Origin: Chitinophagaceae bacterium
Lineage (GTDB): Bacteria; Bacteroidota; Bacteroidia; Chitinophagales; Chitinophagaceae
Assembly: GCA_025963615.1 (NCBI GenBank)
Contig: JAOQAL010000003.1
Coordinates: forward strand, 1-5,622
Length of the DNA: 5,622 nt
Reading direction: 5' to 3'
Positions 1 to 5,264 of the stretch are shown here, one piece after another (positions within the stretch are counted from its first letter, which is position 1; every line of letters begins with the position of its first letter). Below the pieces are notes generated by a model that worked only from the letters and a program-made list of their open reading frames with translations, did no database searches and was not told where the DNA came from. Position numbers and translations under genes: made by a program.

Positions 1-158
1 TAGAAAAGCGGTATTTAACCAGGCACCATCTTATACTTTACCGGGAAAAGGATGATACTGATGAAATTGTGAGCATCTTCGACATCCGTCAAAATCCCAT
101 AAATGTTAACCGTCTGTTACAGGGCAAGCAGCATTGTCAGATTTTTTTTAGATGCTGA
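1..158 (+). CDS. RelE/ParE family toxin, C-terminal fragment (5' end outside window)
   Basis: An open frame enters from the left edge (first full codon at position 3) and ends at TGA 156-158, giving 51 visible residues. They begin EKRYLTRHHLILYREKDD and continue to a VSIFDIRQNP segment. A strand reading RYL...HHLILYRE, an acidic turn, then a strand ending FDxRQNP is the usual C-terminal half of type II toxin-antitoxin toxins of the RelE/ParE superfamily in Bacteroidota. Such toxins form a compact fold that acts on gyrase (ParE) or ribosome-bound mRNA (RelE), and the target cannot be told from this fragment. The tail after RQNP (about 19 residues ending in CQIFFRC) is longer than I would expect and may be extra sequence. 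An antitoxin gene would be expected just upstream, outside the window. Family call is fairly secure; function and intactness are not. Confidence 0.72.
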   Translation, partial: EKRYLTRHHLILYREKDDTDEIVSIFDIRQNPINVNRLLQGKQHCQIFFRC

Positions 159-185
159 CAAATTTTACACAACATTCTGCCATCG

Positions 186-217
186 TTGTGTGTTGTAGTT
201 AAATGGACTTAAATTTG
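186..217 (+). promoter_or_regulatory. Bacteroidota-type promoter of trxA
   Basis: TAAATTTG at 210-217 is a perfect match to the Bacteroidota -7 element TAnnTTTG. A TTG at 186-188 lies 21 nt upstream, within the spacing described for the -33 element in this phylum. The motif ends 42 nt before the trxA ATG, implying a leader of roughly 35 nt. The leader has no Shine-Dalgarno sequence and is A/T-rich, as is normal for the group. Confidence 0.7.
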
Positions 218-259
218 CAATCTTTCGTTAGCAAATAGAAAAATTTTAAAACTTATACA

Positions 260-577
260 ATGGCAAAAGAATTCAATGATTCCAACTTTCAGACCGAAGT
301 AATTTCTTCGGATAAATTAACAGTAGTAGATTTCTGGGCGGAATGGTGTGGACCCTGCCGGGCAATCGGGCCGGTTATTGAAGAACTTTCAAAAGAATAT
401 AACGGTAAAGTAAATATTGGTAAAGTAAATGTGGATTACAATCCGCAGGTGAGCATGAACTATGGAATCACTTCCATCCCCGCCATCTTATTCATCAAAG
501 GCGGCCAGGTAGTAGATAAATTGGTAGGCGCACAACCAAAAGGAAACTTTGTGAAAAAGATTGAAGCGCATATATAA
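260..577 (+). CDS. trxA: Thioredoxin
   Basis: A complete 105-residue single-domain thioredoxin, the normal length for cytoplasmic TrxA. The redox motif WCGPC is at residues 29-33 (catalytic Cys30 and Cys33), preceded by the usual VVDFWAEW strand with buried Asp24. The cis-proline is Pro74 in TSIPAILF, followed by the KGG turn at 80-82 and the closing helix. There is no signal peptide or lipobox, so it should be cytosolic, reducing disulfides in client enzymes and being recharged by NADPH-dependent thioredoxin reductase, which is not in this window. ATG at 260 is the first start in frame and places the family N-terminus correctly. The gene is a single transcription unit, with a promoter at 186-217 and an intrinsic terminator 21 nt after the stop. 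No anomalies seen. Confidence 0.97.
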   Translation: MAKEFNDSNFQTEVISSDKLTVVDFWAEWCGPCRAIGPVIEELSKEYNGKVNIGKVNVDYNPQVSMNYGITSIPAILFIKGGQVVDKLVGAQPKGNFVKKIEAHI

Positions 578-597
578 GCTTCCTCTATAAAACTACT

Positions 598-630
598 AAC
601 CCCGTTCGATTTACGGGGTTTTTTATTTTT
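598..630 (+). terminator. Intrinsic terminator of trxA
   Basis: AACCCCG (598-604) pairs perfectly with CGGGGTT (614-620). A further T605-A613 pair leaves a 7-nt loop. The stem runs directly into a T-rich tract (619-624 and 626-630). It starts 21 nt after the trxA stop codon. Confidence 0.92.
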
Positions 631-714
631 ATTTTCAGCTCGCAAAGCGATAAATCCACCGTTACTATTGCAGGTCTTCCAACCTTCCCATCAACCACCA
701 TTCATTTCATCACT

Positions 715-743
715 AAAACAAAAAAGCGGGGCTTTCGCCCCAC
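715..743 (-). terminator. Intrinsic terminator of the Gfo/Idh/MocA gene, GAAA tetraloop
   Basis: Read on the minus strand, GGGGC (741-737) and GCCCC (732-728) form a GC-only stem closed by a GAAA tetraloop (GNRA class). A C-G pair (743/726) lies beyond one mismatch, and the stem is followed by a U tract (725-715, broken by one G). It begins about 26 nt after the stop codon at 769. Together with the trxA terminator it separates the two convergent genes; the roughly 85 nt between the two terminators shows nothing else. Confidence 0.9.
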
Positions 744-768
744 TTACTATTCAAAAATAACACTGCTA

Positions 769-2220
769 CTACATTGTTAAGCTATATCCATTCCGGTAAT
801 CTCTTTTTACATATTGATTCGCTTCATCAAAATTGGTCACTTTCATATTCTTCGCATCCCACAGTAATTTTTTACGCCCCAGGTATTTATCACCCCATCC
901 TTTAGCAGCAGGATTTTTCAGCATCCAGCTACGGATGGCGAGGTTACCAATCAGTATACTTTCGGCAAAAGGGCCGGCATATTCAAATGGCGAACTTGTT
1001 TGTCCTTTACCGTAACCGTCAATACAGGCGTTTACCCATTGCAGGTAGTGACCATTTTCACTACCAGGTACACGGGGTAACGTCACGGGCGGCAAGGTTT
1101 CCATCATCAACCTGGTAGGCAGTAACCGGGGGTTAGCCCCATAACAATCACCCATGATCTTACCTTTGGTTCCTTCAAATATGACTCCGCCATCCCAATT
1201 GCCCATAGCTTCTCCTGGTAATAACTCATCAGGCCTCGGTGGCAGCAGGCCCCCATCCATCCAGTTTACTTTAATCACCCCTTTACCATCCTTGCGTGGA
1301 TAAGTCAACCGTATAATCGAGGAATTGGGAAAGCTATCCTCAAATGAGCCTTCATCAAACATACCAGCCCAGCTACCCGTAACACTGCATTCAAAATCCG
1401 AAGGATAATCTATCGGCAGGATACGGTACACAGGGTCCATGATATGGCAGGCCATATCGCCCAGGGAACCGGTACCAAAAGCACACCAGCCGCGCCATTT
1501 ACCGGGCAGGTAAGCCGGATTATAATCTATCATTTTAGAAGGCCCTATCCATAAATTCCAGTCCAGTTCTTTCGGCACTTCAAATTTTCCGGTAGGAGTA
1601 GCAAGTCCCTGCGGCCATACAGGACGGTTAGTCCAGGTATGGACCGTATGCACCTCCCCAACCATGCCGGCATCCACCAGTTCCTTCATCCTTCTTACAC
1701 CATCCCCGGAACCACCCTGGTTCCCCATCTGCGTAATCACTTTATATTTTTTTGCAGCTTCTGTTAATGTGCGGGCTTCAAAAATATCGTGAGTCAACGG
1801 CTTTTGTGTATATACATGTTTACCCAGTTGCATGGCTGCCAACGTTGCCACGGCATGTGTATGATCCGGTGTGGAAATTGAGCAGGCATCAATATTATTT
1901 TTTTCATTCGCCAGCAATTCGCGGTAGTCCTTGTAATATTTAGCCTTCGGGAATCGCTTGCGTGAATCCACAGCCTGCCTGTCGTCAACATCGCACATCG
2001 CCACAATATTTACTTTCGGGCTTTCCGCAAATTGTTTAAGATCATCCTTACCCTTACCACCGGCGCCAATACCCGCGATATTCAGTTTATCACTGGGCGC
2101 TATATAGCCGCGGCCCAGTACATGGCGGGGAACAATAAAAAAACCCGCGGCGGCAATGGGACTGTTTCGGAGAAATCTTCTCCGGGAAGCATTTTCCCTT
2201 GGTCTTGAATTTTTACTCAT
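769..2220 (-). CDS. Tat-exported Gfo/Idh/MocA family NAD(P)-dependent oxidoreductase
   Basis: A 483-residue protein from ATG 2220. The frame can be extended six codons to a TTG at 2238, but the ATG gives a normal Tat leader and is preferred. Residues 12-18, SRRRFLR, form a twin-arginine motif followed by a short hydrophobic stretch (PIAAAGFFIVP), so export of the folded protein to the periplasm is expected. The Rossmann domain starts at about residue 46 with GIGAGGKG (50-57, dinucleotide binding), an acidic CDVDD after the second strand, TPDHTHA (117-123) and QKP (139-141) where most relatives have EKP. The C-terminal domain carries WNLWIGP (221-227) and the GTGSLGDMACHIMDP segment (249-263), with the likely catalytic pair Asp255 and His259. 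Relatives oxidise or reduce sugar-type hydroxyls, but the substrate cannot be read from sequence. It lies 301 bp downstream of nupG on the same strand. An alternative is a glycosidase-like member of the superfamily using bound NAD (GH109 type). Confidence 0.9.
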   Translation of the reverse strand: MSKNSRPRENASRRRFLRNSPIAAAGFFIVPRHVLGRGYIAPSDKLNIAGIGAGGKGKDDLKQFAESPKVNIVAMCDVDDRQAVDSRKRFPKAKYYKDYRELLANEKNNIDACSISTPDHTHAVATLAAMQLGKHVYTQKPLTHDIFEARTLTEAAKKYKVITQMGNQGGSGDGVRRMKELVDAGMVGEVHTVHTWTNRPVWPQGLATPTGKFEVPKELDWNLWIGPSKMIDYNPAYLPGKWRGWCAFGTGSLGDMACHIMDPVYRILPIDYPSDFECSVTGSWAGMFDEGSFEDSFPNSSIIRLTYPRKDGKGVIKVNWMDGGLLPPRPDELLPGEAMGNWDGGVIFEGTKGKIMGDCYGANPRLLPTRLMMETLPPVTLPRVPGSENGHYLQWVNACIDGYGKGQTSSPFEYAGPFAESILIGNLAIRSWMLKNPAAKGWGDKYLGRKKLLWDAKNMKVTNFDEANQYVKRDYRNGYSLTM

Positions 2221-2269
2221 TTTAATGAAGTTTGTCAACTAAGTTAAGGTGATATATTGATTAAAAGAG

Positions 2270-2285
2270 TCTATAGACCTATAGA
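2270..2285. promoter_or_regulatory. Palindrome TCTATAG-AC-CTATAGA, candidate operator
   Basis: Perfect 7-bp arms separated by 2 bp. CTATAG is itself a palindrome, so the site is also two direct copies of CTATAG with an 8-bp period. It lies 50-65 bp upstream of the oxidoreductase ATG, where a dimeric regulator could act. No regulator gene is present in the window, and the AT-rich context makes short palindromes easier to obtain by chance. Confidence 0.35.
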
Positions 2286-2381
2286 GATAAAAAAGCAAAC
2301 CTGATACTCATCATAACTTTAAAAAAGTAGATGGCCCTTTTACCACACCCGCCCATTTTATATTTAAAAGCAATTTTTTGT

Positions 2382-2446
2382 AGCCGGCGATCCTATGGCG
2401 ATCGGCTTTAGCAATAGAACCGGGTGGCAGCATAGCGGGAATCCCG
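2382..2446. repeat. GC-rich patch with direct and inverted repeats
   Basis: GGCGATC occurs twice with an 11-bp period (2386-2392 and 2397-2403). AGCCG (2382-2386) and CGGCT (2403-2407) enclose them as an imperfect hairpin. CGGGA-A-TCCCG is an 11-bp palindrome at 2436-2446, and CCGGG (2420-2424) can alternatively pair with CCCGG (2443-2447). No U tract follows on the minus strand, so it is not a standard terminator for nupG. It could be a structured RNA element in a nupG-oxidoreductase transcript or the remnant of an intergenic repeat. Confidence 0.45.
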
Positions 2447-2521
2447 GGAGCCTAAGGAGTTTTAATTTTCTTACATGCAGACATACCCTGAAATTCATCC
2501 ACAGACATTGTCAGATTTAGT

Positions 2522-3778
2522 TTAATACGGCAAGCCTTTCGTCGCTCCGGCATCATGCTTATGTCGGAAAAACAAAGCAAATAAAATAGCGACAACCAGG
2601 GCATAAACAGCAAAAGTGATCCAGATGCCATGCCAGTCCTTAACATTAGCGGCATTTGTAAAATATTTTTGGATAACAATGCCGCTGATAGAACTGCCAA
2701 ACAGAGCGCCGAAACCATTTGTCATCATCATAAACACTCCCTGCGCACTGGCCCTGATACCCGGCTGGACCTGTGTGTCCACAAACATGGAACCTGAGAT
2801 ATTGAAAAAGTCAAAAGCCATTCCGTAAATTATACAGGAAAGTATGATCATCCATAAGCCTTCTACTGGATTGCCATAGGCAAGAAGACCAAATCGCAGG
2901 ACCCAGGCTGCCATACTGATCAGCATGACCTGTTTAATACCAAACCGGCGGAGAAAGAAAGGAATCGCAAGGATAAATAATGTTTCAGAAATTTGCGAAA
3001 CAGACATAATGATAGCCGGGTATTTTACCGCAGTTGTATTCTTATAAGCTTCCACATTCGCGAAGTCATGCAAAAAGGTATCGCCATAAGCATTCGTTAA
3101 TTGCAAGGCAGCTCCCAGAAATAAAGCAAACAAAAAGAACAATGCCATTTTAGTATTGCGGAAAAGCGAAAATGCTTTCAATCCTAACTTGTCCACTAAT
3201 GATTGCCCTTCTGTTTTTGTGCGCAGCGGAATACATTTTGGAAGCGTAAAAGAATACAACCCTAAAAATAATGAAGCGACCGCTGCGACATGAAATTGCC
3301 CTGCCGATGTTTCAATATGCAGTAAACTGACAATCCACATGGCTGTAATAAAACCTACCGTGCCCCAAACTCTTATTGGGGGATAGTCTCTCACAATATC
3401 CTTCCCCCCATTTTTTAACGCGATATAGGAAACCGTGTTGGCTAATGAAATGGTCGGCATATAAAAAATCATGTATAATAACAACACCCAAAAAAAAGTG
3501 AACGGATTGTCTACCACCGGCAAAAAAAATAAAATAACCGCACCCGCAAGATGACAAAAGCCCAATAATTTTTCCGCATTAATCCACCGGTCAGCGATGA
3601 TCCCCGTAATGGCAGGCATGAATACGGCAGAGATTCCCATGGTCGAAAAAATGGCCCCAAATTCGGCGCCACCCCATTGTTTATTCTGGAACCAGTAAGC
3701 CCCGATTGTTATAAGCCAGGAGCCCCATATAAAATATTGCAAGAAGCTAAGCACCGTAAGACGAAATTTTATACTCAT
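2522..3778 (-). CDS. nupG: Nucleoside:H+ symporter, NupG-like (MFS, NHS family)
   Basis: 418 residues, the same length as E. coli NupG, and recognisably collinear with it throughout: SFLQYFIWGSW near the N-terminus, GISAVFMPAITGIIADRW (residues 48-65, the MFS loop motif), YPPIRVWGTVGF (132-143), SQISETLFIL (261-270) and YGMAFDFFNISGS (318-330). Hydrophobic segments fit 12 transmembrane helices, with a longer charged loop around 181-210 joining the two six-helix halves. As I recall the E. coli transporter, residues reported to line its nucleoside site have counterparts here: Arg136, Thr140, Phe143, Gln226, Asn229, Gln262, Glu265, Tyr318 and Phe322. That makes proton-coupled nucleoside uptake across the inner membrane the best guess. 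In Bacteroidota, related permeases also sit in sugar-catabolic clusters, so the true substrate may differ. ATG 3778 matches the start of the family. The oxidoreductase follows on the same strand. Confidence 0.87.
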   Translation of the reverse strand: MSIKFRLTVLSFLQYFIWGSWLITIGAYWFQNKQWGGAEFGAIFSTMGISAVFMPAITGIIADRWINAEKLLGFCHLAGAVILFFLPVVDNPFTFFWVLLLYMIFYMPTISLANTVSYIALKNGGKDIVRDYPPIRVWGTVGFITAMWIVSLLHIETSAGQFHVAAVASLFLGLYSFTLPKCIPLRTKTEGQSLVDKLGLKAFSLFRNTKMALFFLFALFLGAALQLTNAYGDTFLHDFANVEAYKNTTAVKYPAIIMSVSQISETLFILAIPFFLRRFGIKQVMLISMAAWVLRFGLLAYGNPVEGLWMIILSCIIYGMAFDFFNISGSMFVDTQVQPGIRASAQGVFMMMTNGFGALFGSSISGIVIQKYFTNAANVKDWHGIWITFAVYALVVAILFALFFRHKHDAGATKGLPY

Positions 3779-3835
3779 GATACCGGCATTAAAAAAAGTG
3801 ATTTAAGTACAACAGGGAAGATAGGGCTTTTAGTC

Positions 3836-4000
3836 ATTTGAACCACCGGCACAGAGACCTTTAGAGTTTAGAAGTTACCCAGTTCAAAAGTTCATGAATC
3901 CTTCGATAAATTGAGTTAGGCTTCAGTTTTCCGAAATCCGAAACTTCTAAACAACTAAACTTAGTCATCCTCCCTATGACTGTGCTGCCGTGGTTCAAAT
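3836..4000. repeat. Nested imperfect inverted repeat (165 bp)
   Basis: Three pairs of arms are nested in one register. Outer: ATTTGAACCAC (3836-3846) with GTGGTTCAAAT (3990-4000), 11/11. Next: GCACAG (3849-3854) with CTGTGC (3980-3985), 6/6. Inner: TTTAG plus GTTTAGAAGTT (3860-3864, 3866-3876) with AACTTCTAAAC plus CTAAA (3942-3952, 3955-3959), 16 pairs interrupted by a 1x2-nt internal loop. The central 65 nt (3877-3941) show no comparable pairing. The two arms together are far more symmetrical than expected by chance in 300 bp. The GAACCAC...CACAGAGAC wording resembles palindromic intergenic repeats I recall from environmental Bacteroidota genomes; that resemblance is from memory and unchecked. 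No target-site duplication is visible at its ends. Confidence 0.8.
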
Positions 4001-4029
4001 ATATCCAGGTAAAATTTACAGTTTTCAAA
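3996..4029 (-). promoter_or_regulatory. Candidate nupG promoter
   Basis: On the minus strand, TATATTTG (4003-3996) is a perfect TAnnTTTG -7 element. TTTG (4029-4026) lies 22 nt upstream, within the published Bacteroidota spacing range. Transcription would start near 3990, giving nupG a leader of about 210 nt that contains the inner stem of the inverted repeat. The first five bases of the -7 site (3996-4000) belong to the repeat's right arm. No other match to the motif occurs between here and the nupG start codon. Confidence 0.55.
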
Positions 4030-4064
4030 ACGTTTAGTTATTAAAGGATGTTATCCATCTGGCG

Positions 4065-4072
4065 TACATTTG
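4065..4072 (+). promoter_or_regulatory. -7 element of the mqnE promoter
   Basis: TACATTTG matches TAnnTTTG perfectly. No TTG is present at the expected 17-23 nt upstream, so the -33 half is weak or absent. Transcription from about 4078 would leave a leader of only about 15-17 nt before the ATG at 4095, and even less before the TTG at 4089. Confidence 0.6.
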
Positions 4073-4094
4073 CAGTGAGATTTAAAAATTGTCT

Positions 4095-5264
4095 ATGCCC
4101 GGAATATTAGCGGAAAAAATACTAACCGGTTCTTCAACTGATAAAGAGTTGATTGCGATTGCTGAAAAAGTAAAACAGCGGCAGCGCATAACCGACGAAG
4201 AAGGATTATTACTTTTTGAAAAAGGTGAATTGCCATTTTTAGGTGCCTTGGCAAATTTTGTGCGTGAAGATTTACACGGAGATAAAACATATTTCAACCG
4301 TAATTTTCATATCGAACCAACGAATGTCTGTGTTTTCACCTGCAACTTTTGCTCATACTCAAGATTATATGCCCATCGCGATGAAGGATGGGAATTAACT
4401 ATGCAGCAAATGCTGGACCTTGTTAAAAAATACGATGACCAGCCCGTTACTGAAGTGCATATTGTAGGCGGTGTGCATCCCAAAATGAATCTGGAGTTCT
4501 TTGCAGAATTATTACGGAAAATAAAAATGCACAGGCCGGATCTGCATATCAAAGGTTTTACGGCTGTTGAGCTGGATTATATGTTCCGCAAGGGGAAAAT
4601 GAGCGTGCATGATGGCATGAGATATCTGCATGAAGCCGGTCTCGACTCTTTACCAGGCGGTGGCGCAGAAATATTTCATCCTGAAATACGGAAACAGATA
4701 TGTGCAGATAAAGTGGACGGCGATGGCTGGCTCAAAATTCATGAGACAGCTCATAACCTCGGGATGCACAGCAATGCAACGATGCTGTATGGGCATATCG
4801 AAAGCTACTGGCACCGCATTGATCATATGAACAGGCTCAGGGCCTTGCAGGATAAAACAAAAGGTTTCAATACGTTTATTCCACTCAAGTTCCGTAATAA
4901 AGGGAATGATATGGATCATATACCTGAAAGCAGTGTGATCGAAGACATGAAAATGTATGCAGTAGCCAGGATTTACATGGACAACTTTCCACACCTGAAA
5001 GCGTATTGGCCCATGCTTGGCAGGCAAAGCGCCCAACTCACTCTTTCTTTTGGCGTGAATGATCTTGACGGAACCATTGATGACACTACAAAAATCTATT
5101 CAATGGCAGGATCTGAAGAACAAACCCCTTCTATGAGCACCGCAGAATTAGTTTCATTAATTCAACAGGTAAAACGAAAACCTGTTGAACGGGGTACGCT
5201 GTATAATGAAATAAAAGATTACAGCGGCTCCGGTACACAAACGGTCCCTGCTGAATTGAATTAG
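4095..5264 (+). CDS. mqnE: Aminofutalosine synthase MqnE (radical SAM)
   Basis: 389 residues from ATG 4095; a TTG two codons upstream (4089) is possible but less likely. The radical SAM cluster motif is CVFTCNFC (Cys79, Cys83, Cys86; CX3CX2C), preceded by HIEPTNV. The family blocks VTEVHIVGGVHP, KGFTAVELDY, GLDSLPGGGAEIF, SNATMLYGHIES and the C-terminal LDGTIDDTTKIYSMAG follow in order. The AFTAVE/GFTAVE and LPGGGAEIF wording points to MqnE rather than the sister enzyme MqnC. The enzyme adds a SAM-derived adenosyl radical to 3-[(1-carboxyvinyl)oxy]benzoate, giving aminodeoxyfutalosine, an early cytosolic step of the futalosine route to menaquinone. No other mqn gene is in the window. The stop TAG (5262-5264) overlaps the stop of the convergent kinase gene. 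A 10-bp hairpin lies within its last 35 codons. Confidence 0.95.
   Translation: MPGILAEKILTGSSTDKELIAIAEKVKQRQRITDEEGLLLFEKGELPFLGALANFVREDLHGDKTYFNRNFHIEPTNVCVFTCNFCSYSRLYAHRDEGWELTMQQMLDLVKKYDDQPVTEVHIVGGVHPKMNLEFFAELLRKIKMHRPDLHIKGFTAVELDYMFRKGKMSVHDGMRYLHEAGLDSLPGGGAEIFHPEIRKQICADKVDGDGWLKIHETAHNLGMHSNATMLYGHIESYWHRIDHMNRLRALQDKTKGFNTFIPLKFRNKGNDMDHIPESSVIEDMKMYAVARIYMDNFPHLKAYWPMLGRQSAQLTLSFGVNDLDGTIDDTTKIYSMAGSEEQTPSMSTAELVSLIQQVKRKPVERGTLYNEIKDYSGSGTQTVPAELN
5161..5189. repeat. Perfect 10-bp inverted repeat inside the 3' end of mqnE
   Basis: TTCAACAGGT (5161-5170) and ACCTGTTGAA (5180-5189) pair without mismatch around a 9-nt loop. The sequence encodes QQVKRKPVE of MqnE. The kinase gene ends at 5261 with no intergenic space, so this hairpin lies about 72 nt past its stop and could hold or stop minus-strand transcripts. 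The tract after it on the minus strand (TTAATGAAAC) is only weakly U-rich, so a classic terminator is not shown. Confidence 0.5.

Larger units (their letters stand above)
2221..2521. other. Intergenic region between nupG and the oxidoreductase gene
   Basis: This 301-bp gap between two minus-strand genes holds no gene I can support. The part next to the oxidoreductase (2221-2380) is very AT-rich and contains a 16-bp palindrome at 2270-2285. The middle part (about 2381-2457) is clearly richer in G and C and full of short repeats and palindromes. I found no perfect TAnnTTTG on the minus strand. The nearest is CAGGTTTG (plus-strand complement at about 2298-2305), one base off at the important first position. 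There is also no clean intrinsic terminator for nupG, so read-through from nupG into the oxidoreductase is possible. Confidence 0.6.
3779..4094. other. Divergent intergenic region between nupG and mqnE
   Basis: A 316-bp gap between genes pointing away from each other. It holds a nested inverted repeat (3836-4000), a minus-strand promoter candidate at 3996-4029 and a plus-strand -7 element at 4065-4072. Additional small symmetries are GTTTT-C-AAAAC at 4021-4031, an 8-bp inverted pair AACTAAAC (3953-3960) / GTTTAGTT (4032-4039), and a direct repeat AGTTCA at 3881-3886 and 3889-3894. I see no open frame worth calling in it. Confidence 0.65.

Noticed and set aside
129..161. Inverted repeats TTGTCAG (134-140) / CTGACAA (155-161) and CAGCAT (129-134) / ATGCTG (152-157) at the toxin 3' end
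   Set aside because: The arms are short, the T run lies in the loop rather than after the stem, and such pairs are expected by chance at this length. Not a credible terminator.
2279..2356. A 25-codon minus-strand frame starting MGGCGKRAIYFFKV, preceded by A/T-rich DNA
   Set aside because: Too short to judge, with no recognisable family and no promoter. The stop falls inside the palindrome; no evidence favours translation.
2452..2520. Short minus-strand frame ending in an 18-residue MSVDEFQG...KIKTP peptide just after nupG
   Set aside because: It is the tail of a frame that mostly shadows nupG; there is no independent start signal or family resemblance.
3836..4000. Reading the nested inverted repeat as an insertion sequence or integration site
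   Set aside because: No transposase, no target-site duplication and no tRNA or other attachment target nearby. It is kept only as a repeat element.
4650..5036. 128-codon frame antisense to mqnE
   Set aside because: A shadow of the mqnE codons: no family features, and the sense frame is unmistakable.
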